DNA of 64,000 bases from Rhizophagus irregularis (Eukaryota; Glomeromycota; Glomeromycetes; Glomerales; Glomeraceae): NCBI RefSeq assembly GCF_026210795.1, contig NC_089442.1, positions 1,054,001 through 1,118,000 of the forward strand, read 5' to 3'. Position numbers and translations under genes: made by a program. The number at the start of each line of letters is the position of its first letter. Within the stretch, counting starts at the first letter, position 1. Under the pieces are notes generated by a model that saw nothing but the letters and a program-made list of their open reading frames with translations, did not search any database and was not told the DNA's origin. Positions 1-11,310 of the stretch are shown one piece after another.

Positions 1-2
1 CA

Positions 3-1541
3 ATACCAATTTTATTTATTCCTTTTAATCAAAACGATGATAAATGTAATAATTGTGGAAATAAATATTCCGAGACACTTTTATTTAAACAAAAATATTG
101 TAGAGAATGTTTATTACGTTATATTACGGATATAACTGATAATTTTACATACTTAGATATACACATAAGTACTATAAATTCTAAATGTAATGAACATGAA
201 ACGATCAGAAATGAAGAATTTTATACAAGAAGTATTAAAAAATGGTGCAAAAATTGCTCAATAATTTCATATTTCAAACAAATACCAACAAATTCTTTGG
301 CATATTATGATGATGATTTTAATTTTGAAAGACAAAATATGATAATTGAAAGTGAAAAAGATTGTAAATTTTGTGGAAAATTAATTTACAAAACCTCTTT
401 ATTATACGAAAAACTTAAAATATGTTCAGATTGTTATCCAATTTCTTATGAATTTATAATGTCTTCAACAACCGAGGAAACCATTCCAATCTTTTATTTA
501 CCATGGTGGGATACATTTTACGTATGTGTAAGATGTAAAGCAAAACTTTTATCTGGGGGTGCGAATCAAAAGTGGTGTTCATATTGCTTTATAATTTATT
601 GTGGATGCAGATATTGTTTAACGACCAATATCATTTTTGGGCTTACATGTCAAACTCATTGTAAAAAATGTAAAAGAGTAACTCCAATATTTATGGGCAA
701 TACAATTGTAAATATTGGAAGTAATGAAATAGACGATTTTGTTTATAAAAAAAGGAATATAGTTAATGATCTTAAAAACATATATATGAAGGATATAGAC
801 AATTATGATGATAATCCATTAAACGTTTATGACTTTTTTAAAGAAAAATTGTGTGTAAAGTCCGTTTCGGAAGCTATAATAGAATGGATACCGTATTCTC
901 GAATTACAAATTTAAAAGAAATTGCCAAAGGCGATTTTGGTATAATATATAAAGCAACTTGGTTAGATGGCGGAATAAGTGATGGTACAGGATACTCTAG
1001 AAAAAAAAATGAAATTGTTGCTATAAAAAGATTTATAGATAGTATAAATCATAAAAGGAATCTTTTAAATGAGGTAATTATACTTATTTAACGTCAAGTA
1101 ACGATACATAATTATTAAAATCTTTAATCAATTATTTAATTTTAGCTAAAATCATACTATCAATGTTACAATGAATACGGACATATTAATCGGTATTATG
1201 GTATTACAAAAGATCTTGAAACTAACGAATATATGTTAGTTATGAAATATATAAACATGGAAAATTTGCTTATTAGTATAACGCGGAAAGAAAAATTAGG
1301 TATGAAAAAGAGTTGGAAAAAATTATTGAATTTTATGGACGCGATGTTCGATACTTGGACCTGAATTTAATGAAAAACCTCATTAAAAAACAAAATATTA
1401 TTTATTTAAAGTCTTAATAATATAATTAACTTTTATCAATTTTATAGAAAATGTTTCAAAAGAATCTGAAGCCGATAAGATTAATGAAAAATCTCACTCA
1501 AAAGTAACTTACTCAATGAACTCATCTAATTTAAGAGAAGG
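3..1541 (+). pseudogene. Kinase gene, 5' cut by window edge, C-lobe deleted
   Basis: The open frame enters at position 3, upstream of any ATG, so the 5' end lies outside the window. The N-terminal part has CxxC pairs (CNNCG, CRECL, CKFCG, CSYCF) and a YLPWW motif, matching the intact gene at 30177-32581 along its length. A kinase N-lobe follows, with glycine loop AKGDFGIIYKA and lysine VAIKR. Exon 1 ends at 1073 (GAG|gtaatt); exon 2 starts at 1145 after TTTAG, gives YYGITKDLETNEYMLVM and stops at 1363. No HRD loop, DLG or APE segment follows. About ten codons of the family's C-terminal tail (GPEFNEKPH) appear in another frame directly at the stop, so the catalytic C-lobe was deleted. A tail exon at about 1446-1541 remains. 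It is a truncated gene or pseudogene. Confidence 0.8.
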
Positions 1542-2060
1542 TATTATTTTGTTTTTTTTAAAAAAAATAATAATTTTACACCAGTTCCAACATCTTTTGT
1601 TCTTCTCGCGCTTTAATATATCATAGTCGAAGATAATTTCATATTTGAGTTTCCGAAAAAGAAGAAAAAGAGTCCTAATGCGTTCATCATATACCGCAGA
1701 GAAATAGTAAATGAAATAATAAAAGCCTCTCCAAATACCACAATTAAGGAAATGTCTGGCATCGCTGCAGAAGGCTGGAAAAATTTAACTCCCAATGAAC
1801 GAAATAAATACTATAAATTGGCAGAGGAAGCGAATAGACATGATGAGAGAAAGATCAAAAAGACCATAAAACAAAAAAAAGAACACCCTTATAAGTTAGA
1901 ATTTGATGGTAATTTAACTAATCATTAAAAAGTTCTCATAATTATTTATTATTTATTAATATATGTTGACTTTTATTATTATTTTAATAGCGTATTTTTC
2001 AGAAGAGGGAGATAAAAGGTATTAAAAATCAAGACTTACCATATTGCTTAAGAGAAAGAA
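1386..2060 (+). repeat. Kinase-tail + HMG block, copy 1
   Basis: This block (tail exon, intron, HMG box, and the downstream stretch with GGGAGATAAAAG) matches 4330-4920 in the same order and orientation. Shared landmarks are ATTTCAAAAGAA, AAAATCTCACT, GGTATTATTTT and GGAGATAAAAG. Copy 1 keeps an open HMG frame and copy 2 does not. It is a direct segmental duplication with about 3 kb between copies. Confidence 0.7.
1617..1928 (+). CDS. MATA-HMG-box protein (partial gene model)
   Basis: The open frame of 103 codons runs from just after a TAA at 1614 to a TAA at 1926. It encodes a basic stretch (PKKKKSPNAFIIYRRE), then IKEMSGIAAEGWKNLTPNERNKYY, KLAEEANRH and a Lys-rich tail. This is the fungal MATA-HMG pattern: PNAFILYR start, a W in helix 2, and the K(Y)Y-LA-EA end. 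Such proteins bind the DNA minor groove, and arbuscular mycorrhizal fungi are known to carry expanded MATA-HMG families. There is no ATG in this frame before the box, so the N-terminus must be spliced in from upstream; an AG at 1583 is a possible acceptor, but in a different phase. It lies directly behind the kinase tail exon, and the two may once have shared a transcript. The box is convincing, the gene model is not complete. Confidence 0.72.
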   Translation, partial: YIIVEDNFIFEFPKKKKKSPNAFIIYRREIVNEIIKASPNTTIKEMSGIAAEGWKNLTPNERNKYYKLAEEANRHDERKIKKTIKQKKEHPYKLEFDGNLTNH

Positions 2061-3649
2061 ATACATTTTTAATCTATTATTTATTAACTTTAGCTCATCT
2101 CCAAGTAATATAATTAATACAGTTGAAATTCCTTCAGACACGAATTTGATCCATATTGACACCCACGATAATTTAAAATTTAACATCTTTTCCGAAGATT
2201 CTGTCTCTTACTTCTTCGATTAAAAAGGCAACCTACCCCGAATCTTTTAACCAAGTGGTAGATGTTTAATTCCTGTATATTCTTTTTTCTATTGATACAT
2301 CATTTTTCATTTATAATTATTCTGAAATAAGTATATAGTTTATTATAATATTTAAATAAACGTATAACAAAAACTTAAACTTAGATTATAATAAATTTTA
2401 GTCTTCTGAATATGTAAATACTATAAAAATAATATTTAAAATTTTGGATAAAAACCTTAAAACATAGGGCCATCTAAACTGTACGACAATTATTACAGAT
2501 CCGCGTACTTTAGATAATATAAAGTTGTTTAGCGAATGCGGAACTATTCAGACATCAATTTCTATCAAGTTTAAATATTCATGATTTTTTTCGCTTTATA
2601 ACATAATTCCATCATTTTGGTTAAATAAACAGAACTTGGAAGGTTAAGTAAGTTGTTCATTGGGCGTGAAACTTTTTAGATGTAAATTTTTATCAAATAC
2701 TTATGGAATTATGAGTATTTTTAATGGTATTAATCTTTCTAATGTAAAAAAATTATATTATTATTGTATACAAGCTTTATAAAGCCAAATTTTAAGATTT
2801 TTGAGCCAATTATATTTGAGAAAAGAGCTGTCTTATTTTTATTATTCAAATTACTGTATGATAGAATGATTTTAATATTAATAGTCAACTTTTTGGATAC
2901 GAAATATCATATGATATGAAATTTCTTTTGAAATTTTATTATTAGGTTTTGAGAACAGAAATATCTTCTTATACGGGTTGCTCTTTTAAATTGCAAAAAT
3001 GGGTATCCTCTATTTCGTAGTGATATAAATGACAACATAAAGGATTTTTTCTATAAATAAATTTCGATTTATAGAAACAAAATAGGATTTTAATTTTCCG
3101 CGCTCATTCTTTTTACCCAATGGCAAGAACAAATTAAACTTTATCAGTTTTGCATTTATAAATTTATTTACTATACAAATAAAGTTGTGCTACGAAGCTG
3201 AATAATTACTAATTTCGCAACAATCACCATATAATACTTATTTGGTTAACCCTTCTTACCGTTATCAGTGTATTTTATAGATTATTGTCAACGAAATAAG
3301 TCTTATATCTGGTGAACTATTACGACTTGAACCAACTTTCTGCAAAATAAAAACCTTGTTATCCAAAAGTATTAATCACAAACAACTTTACCGCTGTGAA
3401 ATGTTCGCCTATTATCAGAAAGAATACCCAAACAAGAATTCAGCAATGTGCAAAGATATGGATACAACGTAGGTTTTGAGAAATATTAAAGATATAAGTA
3501 AAATATTCTTTTATGCAATAATTATAGAGGGAAAGCGCCTCTTATTTAGAGAGTGTAAATATCTAAACCATTCTGTTCTTTGTAGACATTTTCGAAGCTG
3601 ATTTATACGAGTCTTGAAACTTATATTATTCTTCTTTTAATTCTGAAAT
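2061..3649. other. Intergenic, no gene seen
   Basis: This is A+T-rich sequence without a convincing ORF on either strand. A local inverted repeat (TTTCTATAAAT / ATTTATAGAAA near 3049-3080) is the only structure noticed. Confidence 0.5.
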
Positions 3650-4031
3650 ATGCAAAAAACAATTTATTCAACAAAGCGTGAAAAAGCAGCCAACGAACAG
3701 AGACTCATCTCAAAGCTCGGTTTGTAAGTGTATGTTTATTAGATCCTTATTGTTTCTACTACAAAAAACCAGATCACTTTAATCTCCGTTTTCTTTATAG
3801 ACAAATGAGCGCCACGAGATATCGAAAAGGTGTTGCCACAGTCGATGCAGACCATCGTTCACGTACCGAGGCTAGGGCATATGATAAAGATTATATTAAT
3901 AATAATAAGTAAGTATTGTTTCGTAATTATTTTCTTTTTCCTTTATTATTATATTAACTAACAAATGCTTTTATTTTAGCATTACACTTAACGATGTACA
4001 AAGTATTGAAGACTTAGGCTTATATGTGTAA
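3650..4031 (+). CDS. Hypothetical small protein, three exons (77 aa)
   Basis: This gene is found only by splicing. Exon 1 (3650-3723) starts at ATG, reads MQKTIYSTKREKAANEQ and ends before GTAAGT. Exon 2 (3801-3908) follows TTTATAG, reads QMSATRYRKGVATVDADHRS and ends before a second GTAAGT. Exon 3 (3980-4031) follows TTTTAG and ends in TAA. The phases agree (74 + 108 + 52 = 234 nt) and both donors are the strong GTAAGT. The product is basic and hydrophilic with no recognised domain. Beyond the stop, a shifted frame continues with KKSDYESWWEKTKTRI and then an acidic stretch, so the original protein was probably longer and this copy may have lost its frame at exon 3. The gene sits between the two copies of the HMG block. 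Confidence 0.5.
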
Positions 4032-4329
4032 TGTTTCGGTGCATAAAAAATCTGATTACGAATCTTGGTGGGAAAAGACCAAGACTCGCATTTAGGATAG
4101 TGAGGAAGCGCTAATTGAGGAACCAGGCAACGAGGGCGAGCCAAGTTAAATGTAAGTTGATTTTTTTTAATATTTTCGTCCTTTTATAGAACACGCTTAA
4201 TGTAATTAAAAGAATAAATTAAAACTTGATAATATTAATAAGAATTAATTTGAATTACGATATGTGGTTTAGATTCTGCCGTTCATTACTCTATTTCACA
4301 TTTCAAACGCAAAATTATACAAGTAATTT

Positions 4330-4920
4330 TCCTTGATCTGATAAGTTATTTGATGTTTATTTAAAAGTTTTATTAACAATCAACTTTGTTAACCTTATAA
4401 AAAATATTTCAAAAGAACATGAACTCAAGAATAATGAAAATCTCACTAAAACAATTAATTCATAATTTGAGATCAGGTATTATTTTATTCCTTCTGTAAT
4501 TATAATTTTTACGATATTTGTTCCAATATCTCTTTGCCTATCTCACAATTTATTATATCATACGAAGATACATATGAGTTTCCTGAAAAGAAGAAAAGGA
4601 GTGGTAATGTATCTTCACGTACCACGCAGAAATTTAAAATGATTATAAAAGACTTTTCAAGCGGTACGATAAATAATTTTCTGCCATCGCTGTAGCAATT
4701 TATCCAACAATGAAAAGATAAATACATAAAATTGGCTGAGGAAGAGGAATGATTAAAAAGAAAAGGATTAAAAAGAGTAATCATGTTAAACGTTTTATAT
4801 TAAGTTATTTATTATTCATTAATATATTGATTTGGTATCGTTTTTTCTAATAGCATATTTCGAAAGAAGGAGATAAAAGTTCTAAAACTCCTTTTATCGT
4901 TTAAAGAAAGAAATAAGCGA
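4330..4920 (+). repeat. Kinase-tail + HMG block, copy 2 (decayed)
   Basis: This is the degenerate partner of 1386-2060. Block order and orientation are the same, with many substitutions and small deletions. Confidence 0.7.
4541..4785 (+). pseudogene. Decayed MATA-HMG box
   Basis: The DNA aligns with the HMG box at 1617-1928. TATATCATACGAAGATA, GAGTTTCCTGAAAAGAAGAA and AAATTGGCTGAGGAAG correspond to the start, basic region and last helix of the intact copy. Frameshifts and a deletion remove the middle of the box, and no frame spans it. It is a dead duplicate. Confidence 0.7.
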
Positions 4921-5507
4921 TCGCTCGTGAAGGTTAGTGAATATATTTTATTTTATATGAAAAATGCAGACTCAGAGAAAAAAATTATAGATCAAAAATA
5001 ATTCATATTGCTGATATTAACAAACCAACAACTATCTTACATTATATTTCTAGGAACTATTGACAGGAAGCAACAAGGCAACAGGATAGTAGAAACCAAA
5101 AATTGAAAAAAAGGAATAAACGTAATAAAGCAAATGAATTCATTGGCTTTCTTTTGGGTTTCTTTTCTGGGGTCTTTTCTTTAGATTTTTCGGATTTTTT
5201 TTAATTCGTCAAAACTGCTACATTTATTTATTTATTCTTTACCGTATACGTTTACCGAAAGGGTGCAGTTAATGCAGTTACTAAGTTTATTGATAGTGTA
5301 TATTTAATTTCAGATATTTTTATGCTGACACGTCACGTTATATCATTTTATAATTTATAATACTTTGTAATATTACTTTTATTAATTTTATTATAACATT
5401 AAATAAACATATAATAATTATAATATGAAAAAAAAAATTTAAATTTAAATTATATTAGTTAATCCAAATGAATATTACTACCTAAATCCTAAAATGAGAG
5501 ATCACAT
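4921..5507. other. Intergenic, no gene seen
   Basis: A+T-rich spacer downstream of the pirin gene on the opposite strand. No supported feature. Confidence 0.5.
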
Positions 5508-6537
5508 TTAAGCCAAGTCAAAAAGAACAAATTCTGCAACTTCTTCACCGGTAGATTCAAAAATAACTTCTTCACCACTAACAACTTCGGTAATGAAAGC
5601 TCCATCACCAGGTTTCAATATGGTACCATCATTAACTTTTAATTGACCACCTGTACTAGTTAAATGAACATATAACCTTCTAGTTTTATCTCCACCACCT
5701 AAAGATCCTTGAACTGTATGTGCAACTTTATTTTCAGGTTGTAATATACTGGCAAACATATGAAAATCTGTATGAATTCCAATTGTCTTCGAATCTTGTT
5801 CGGATGCCGGGGAAATTATGTGAGTTAAATTATTGGTTTTAAGAGAATCAGGATACGTTTTCGTATTATAAGCTGGAGTAAGATTCTTGTCATCAGGCGA
5901 AACCCAGATTTGAAGAAAATGAACAGGATGAATTTTATTAATGTTATATTCAGAATGCGAGATTCCTGTTCCAGCTGTTGTGAATTGAACATCACCACGT
6001 TTAAGAATTTCTACATTTCCCATTGCTATTATAGAGAAAAAAAAAAATTTAATAAATATATATATTTTTATTTAAGAAAATACGCATGTAACAAATAAAT
6101 TTCACGTAATACTCACAATCTTTATGTTGCAATTCGCCGGAAATAATATACGAGAAAATTTCATATCCACGATGTGGATGTGTTCCAAAACCATTATTTG
6201 GTTGTACGATATCTTCATTAATTACACGTAATGCGCCAAAACTTTTATAATTTGGATCATAATAATCGGCGAAAGAAAATGTATGATGAGTATCTAACCA
6301 CCCATGATTTGCATAACCACGTTCTTTAGAAGGACGTACGACAATTTTTGCAACCATATTATTTAAATTTACGTTTTGTCTTAATGAACTAGTATTAAAG
6401 AATTCTTTTCTTTGATTAAATGGAATATTAATATTATTGATTTTTCTTCTTGAATATTGAAATATTAGTTTTGAAGAAGGGAATGAATTTATCAAGTTTT
6501 TGCCCATGGTATTTATACTTTTTTGACAATGATACAT
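5508..6537 (-). CDS. Pirin family protein (cupin)
   Basis: Two exons: 6117-6537 (start ATG at 6537) and 5508-6025, joined over a 91-nt GT-AG intron (GTGAGT...ATAG) with agreeing phase, giving 312 aa. The protein has the double-cupin pirin signature: THHTFSFADYYDP, the metal motif HPHRGYEIFSYI, HKDSMGN across the splice, and GTGISHSEYN. The last motif and HPH supply the three His and one Glu that bind iron in pirins. Pirins act as iron-dependent nuclear cofactors or quercetinase-like enzymes, and the sequence does not decide which. About 60 residues rich in Ser, Asn, Lys and Arg precede the conserved start (MVAKIVVRPSKERG), which may be a mitochondrial presequence or an upstream start choice. 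It is the one clearly housekeeping-type gene here, and is intact. Confidence 0.93.
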
Positions 6538-6546
6538 TGTAAACAA

Positions 6547-7620
6547 AAAACCGGATTTGTAAGATGATTTTCCTATTAATGATTTAGCTTAGTGATATGA
6601 TTAATAAACTGAAGTTTTTTTTCTGGGTGATTTTTCAAAAAAAAATTTTTATATATTTTCTTTTAAAAAATGAAAAAGGCATATATTTATAAAGGATTTT
6701 CAGATTAAGAAAATCAAAGCATTACTAATTACTAAGTTTTTTTTTTCTTGCAAAGAAGGAATTTAAAATTTATAATATCACATGACCAAATTTTCCAATT
6801 CATAATCAGAAGATCATGACAAATACATATACGTATTAGTAATACTCAGGAATTATCCACAAAATGCTGACTATCTGACAAACGATCATCATTTGTAGGT
6901 AAGCGACATACGAATTATTACTTACGATCCATCTAAATTAAGCGCTAATAATTCAAAATTAATAGTATATGATACATGATCCATATGAAAAAGAAAAGAA
7001 AAGAAATGGATAATACCCGCGTATTTCTAACTTCTGTGTCCGGAAAATAATCTTTATTTTTGTTTTAAAAAATTTTCGATCCAAAAATGTACAAAAAAAT
7101 TTTTCATGAAAAAAAAAAAATTTTACAATAGAATTTTGTATTAGACGATGCTGTTTTGCATAAATGTAATTTATTAAATATTTTAACAATATTTTTAAAG
7201 AAAATTCTAATGAATTTTTTTTTTTTAAATGATTAATTAATTTAAAGTTATATTTTTTATAAAAAAAAGGTTCGCGCGAATTTTTCTTTAAAAAATTTAA
7301 ATTTACGCGATTTTATCACTGATTAGTACTAACTTAATTTAGAGTGATAATCTTTTTTTTTTAATAAAAATGATCCTGAAAATTTTTTTTTTTTTTTTTT
7401 TTTGTATAGCTCAAATGCAAATATTATTCAAAAGCATAGTTTTTATACTTTGAGTTATTATAGACTATTTCTTTGTTTTTAAAGCTACCTAATTTTATTA
7501 ATTAAATTTAATAAAATATACAAAAAATTTTTTTCTAGGAAAAAAGAATGACATACAATTTGTTATAAGATAGGGATATGAAAATTTTTTGATAGTTTAT
7601 TACTAAAAGGGCGAGGTACA
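6547..7620. other. Intergenic, homopolymer-rich
   Basis: Upstream region of the pirin gene. It has many A or T runs (for example 23 T at 7381-7403) and no coding signal. Confidence 0.5.
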
Positions 7621-9420
7621 AATTTTGATGTTTAATATTAGGAAGAGATGGGGGCATGGAAGAATACATAAATTTAGTATTATTAGGAAGGTGTGGAAGT
7701 CATGGGATAATTATACTTTATTATTAGGAAAGCATTATCTGGGTAGATGGGAATCGAAAGAAAATCTTTAAGCATCATAAGATTAATTGTTTTCCAAACG
7801 ACGAGAGAAACTAATGCATTACACTCAATGAATTCAGCAATGAGAAACGTTTTGTCGATTATAGTGGAACCCCAATTTATTATCTCTTTAAACCTATCTA
7901 AGCCAATTGGTATTTTATCGCCTGCAAAGATAGTAGCGGTTCCCTCTATGAAGTATCGAAAAAAGATTAGACTCTGTTATGAAAAAGGATAAAGGGAAAC
8001 AAAGAATAAAAGTTTCTTTGTCCAGAATATATGGGATACGAAATTTATTAGTTATTAGGTTGATATTTTATTATTAAGGAGGTAAGGGCACGAAATTTTT
8101 TGGTAATTAATTACTGGGAAACTAAGTGCGGAAATCATGGGATGAAAAAATTTATTTGATCTTTTATTATTAATAGGAAAGTAAAAGTAAATAGGACTCA
8201 GGATATGGAATTTCTTTGATATCTTATCATTAAGGAGGTAGGAGCACGAAATTTCTTTTGATATTTTATTACTAGGTAACTAAGTGTGAAATTCATAGGA
8301 TACAAATTTTATTTGTATTTTATTATTAATAGAAAGGGTATAGAGATATGAGGATATGAGGTGCAGGATTTCTTTGATTTTTATTATTAAAGTGGGGATG
8401 AAAGAGACATGAGACACGAAATTTCTCTCGATATTTTATTACTATGAAGGTATGAAAACGAAATTTCTTATTACTGAGATGTGGAAATCGTGGGATGCAA
8501 AATTTATGTGATACTTTATTATTAGTAGGTGTAGAGGTATTGGTGCAGGATTTCTTGATTTTTTATTATTAAAGTGTGAATGAAAGAGACATGAGACACG
8601 AAATTTCTCTTGATATTTTATTATTATGAAGGTGTGGAACGAAATTTCTTATTACTGATATGTGGAAATCGTGGGATGCAAAATTTATGTGATGCTTTAT
8701 TATTAGTAGGTGTAGAGGTATTGGTGCAGGATTTCTCTGATTTTTTATTATTAAAGTGTGAATGAAAGAGACATGAGACACGAAATTTCTCTCGATATTT
8801 TATTACTATGAAGGTATGAAAACGAAATTTCTTATTACTGAGATGTGGAAATCGTGGGATGCAAAATTTATGTGATACTTTATTATTAGTAGGTGTAGAG
8901 GTATTGGTGCAGGATTTCTTTGATTTTTATTATTGGATGTGGATAGGGATGGAATCGGTTCAAAATGAGTTGACTCGAGTCGATTCTAGAACAAATCCTA
9001 AGTTTATAAGATTCTGGATCTCCTGGTTTAAAACTACTTTTAACCATAAAAACCGTTCTGAGCCGAAATCGGATTTCAAGAACCGACTCAAGTTGAGCCA
9101 TCAGTCAAGCTTTTGACGATAACATACCAACTATCGTTTGAAGGCCAATCAAAATTTTTCTAGCTCTCTGCCTGTGTCCTAAATTTGACACACGTAGTTC
9201 ATAACTTTATTTATTGGAGCCAAATTGGAGCCGATGTGGAACCGAATTAGAACCGACGAACCGATTTCCATTCCTAGGTGTGGACGACTAGGACTCAGAT
9301 TATGGAATATCTGATGGGAGTATAAGAGACACGGACACGAAATCTCTTTTAATATTTAACTTCTAGAAATTTCTTGATATTTATTATTGAGTAGTTGTGA
9401 ATACAAGATTTCTTCTTATT
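7620..9420 (+). repeat. Minisatellite with 182-bp higher-order unit
   Basis: The text AAAGAGACATGAGACACGAA recurs with starts at 8401, 8583 and 8765, exactly 182 bp apart, and the bases between are nearly identical. Around this core, looser units repeat the words TTTATTATTA, GGTGTGGAA, ATCGTGGGATGCAAAATTT and ACGAAATTTCT from about 7620 to 9420. ORFs within it are chance. A hAT-like element is inserted at 8944-9276. Confidence 0.85.
8944..9276. mobile_element. hAT-like non-autonomous element (333 bp)
   Basis: Terminal inverted repeats are TAGGGATGGAATCGGTTC at the left and, reverse-complemented, TAGGAATGGAAATCGGTTC at the right. Flanks are GATGTGGA (8936-8943) and GGTGTGGA (9277-9284), an 8-bp target duplication with one mismatch. 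TAGGG ends with 8-bp duplications are typical of hAT elements. CGGTTC/GAACCG words recur inside near the ends. There is no transposase. It sits in the minisatellite. Confidence 0.8.
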
Positions 9421-10766
9421 TACTGTATATCCTGAGGTTTTTTTTATATCGGAACAACGTATCAAGAGCGATTTAGTAAAAATGAAACGATCAATTATTT
9501 AGCTAACCAAAAGAAGAATGCTCTTTAATTTTATTGAATAAAGAAAAAAATCAAATAATATTATGAGTCAACTCTTAATAATTTGATCAGGTGGTTTAGG
9601 AAAGAGGGAATTATCTGTATAGAATAGCGATCAACGCCATTCTTCTAGCGATACAAATAAAAGAAATTTTCTTTCCTATCTTTATTATATTGTTAGTCTG
9701 TACAATTAGCCAAGTGACGATCGCTGTGTAATATTTGGGATTTTATCTACTTATAATAAATAGTTACTGGATGATAGGAGGAATAGAGATATCGGTCGAA
9801 GACCCGTATCCCCGTCCAATAACTAAGTTATGTTAGGACTTTTACGTACTACCAAAGATTCGTCCTTGATTTGGACTAAATGCAGTTTTATATTAAATCA
9901 CAACGTGACAACGTAACACGATGATACAGGACCTTTTAACCCCTTAACTTTGTCATTGTGACCCCTTGCAGAAATTAACTCCGCAGCCAAATCGTAAACT
10001 TTAATAAATTATTGTTTATAAATATTACTTCATTGTTAATTGAAAAAAGTGATGACTGTACAGCAAAATCATGAATCAAATGACAAATAATTATATAATA
10101 AATAATAAAGTTCGAAGATAATAATACAATGAAATATATGAAATATTGGATGTTAACTCCGATTTACGTTTTTTTTGAAAGGCACGTGTAACAATTAAAT
10201 CGTTCATTATCTGGCCTGGCCCAAATTAAGTTAATACGGGTTTTACGTAATCTACACTGTACGCTGTACGCGTGTATATAGATATGCTGTATATACTGCT
10301 GTACTGGTAAAAAACAATAAATCAAAAAATGATAGAACATATAGAAAATCTTTTAAATAGTAGATACGGAAAACAAATATTTTATCAAGTATTTGGACTA
10401 TGTCCTGTTTGTAATCAACCAAAGACTAGTTATCATTGGTGTAAAATTTGTAATTCTATACGGTTTCAAAATGATTTTAATAAATGGACTAGTGGAAATG
10501 AAATTGTAGATAAATTTATTCAAAATGCTCAATCAAAAGCTAGAAATCGTCAAGAGGTTATAGAATGGATTCCGTATGAAAAATTAAGTGATATACAGTA
10601 CCTTGATAAAGGTGGTTTCAGTACCATCTTTAAGGCTATTTGGTTAGTTGGTGGGATCGAAAAATGGAATAATAAAATACAACAGTGGGAAAGATATGCT
10701 TTTACACGTGTTGTGTTAAAAAGTTTAAATAATTCCTCAAATGTCAATAAAGATTTTTTGAATGAG
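9380..10766 (+). repeat. Segmental duplication, copy A
   Basis: This block matches 13020-14680 in order. Shared landmarks are AATACAAGATTT, GAAACGATCAAT, AACCAAAAGAAGAATG, GATCAGGTGGTT, CCGATTT...GTTTTTTTTGAAAGG and kinase exon 1. The offset is about 3.85 kb. Copy A lacks the MITE present in copy B. Confidence 0.75.
10329..10766 (+). pseudogene. Kinase exon 1 only (zinc ribbon + N-lobe)
   Basis: The 146-codon exon starts at ATG 10329 and ends GAG|gtaaat at 10766, the same donor as its paralogs. It has a zinc ribbon (CPVC and CKIC, residues 25-41), the family motif WTSGNEIVDKFIQNAQ, then EWIPYEKL, a good glycine loop DKGGFSTIFKA and VVLKSL with the candidate Lys. Compared with the paralog at 14180 it lacks about 26 residues between AF and RVVLKS. 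No C-lobe follows: about 55 bp into the intron the sequence changes to an opposite-strand RING gene relic. The kinase cannot be catalytic as it stands; a stand-alone N-lobe protein is possible but unproven. Confidence 0.75.
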
Positions 10767-10822
10767 GTAAATGATAACATAACGATAATTTTTTATACAT
10801 AAATATTAATAATTAAAAATAT

Positions 10823-11310
10823 TCATCTTTTTTTTTCCTCGATAACTTTTGGCCCGTTGAATCTCATTCCTGTTTGTTTCAGCATATCTCCCCTCCATTC
10901 TCTTCTCATGATTGGTGAAGTTAGGATGAACCTTTCGCTCATTATGTTGGATAAAGCTGAAGTTCCACTCGAATGAGATAATGGCGAATCTTGAATCGCA
11001 GAAAATGGTTCTAAGATATCAACATTCTTCCCACCATCGGGAAATGGATATGTATTCGTCATGGTAAGTAGAAGCTTTTTGAAATACATATCCGGTGAAA
11101 GGTATGGCCACAGTTGGGCATAGTGATCGCTTTAGGAGGAAGCGTTAAAATTTCATTATTACATTCCGAACATTGGTCTAGCTCTGGAAATTCCTTTGTC
11201 TCCAATGATATCGTCCTCAAGATTTTTCTACAATTAACAAGAGACGATTTGTAAGATTCTGGAGTTTTACTTTTTTCTCTCGGCATCTTGATTGGTTTTG
11301 AGCTCGACAT
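10823..11310 (-). pseudogene. RING-finger gene, frameshifted, zinc ligands lost
   Basis: Read from ATG at 11310, the protein begins MSSSKPIKMPREKSKTPE and reaches a RING first half, CSECNNEILTL...MPNCGHTFHRIC. The frame stops soon after (SKSFYLP). The rest continues in another frame as PFPDGGKNVDILEPFS plus a Ser-rich tail ending at 10823. In a working RING the second half needs a CPxxxC-type pair here; this copy has YPFPDG, so both cysteines are gone. With the frameshift, this is a dead E3-ligase-like copy. It abuts the truncated kinase exon tail to tail. Confidence 0.7.

Noticed and set aside
1613-1795. Minus-strand ORF of 60 aa
   Set aside because: It is the shadow of the plus-strand MATA-HMG box.
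4509-4784. Minus-strand ORF of 91 aa
   Set aside because: It is the antisense of the decayed HMG copy.
7747-9116. ORFs of 70-85 aa
   Set aside because: They lie in the minisatellite or the inserted hAT-like element.
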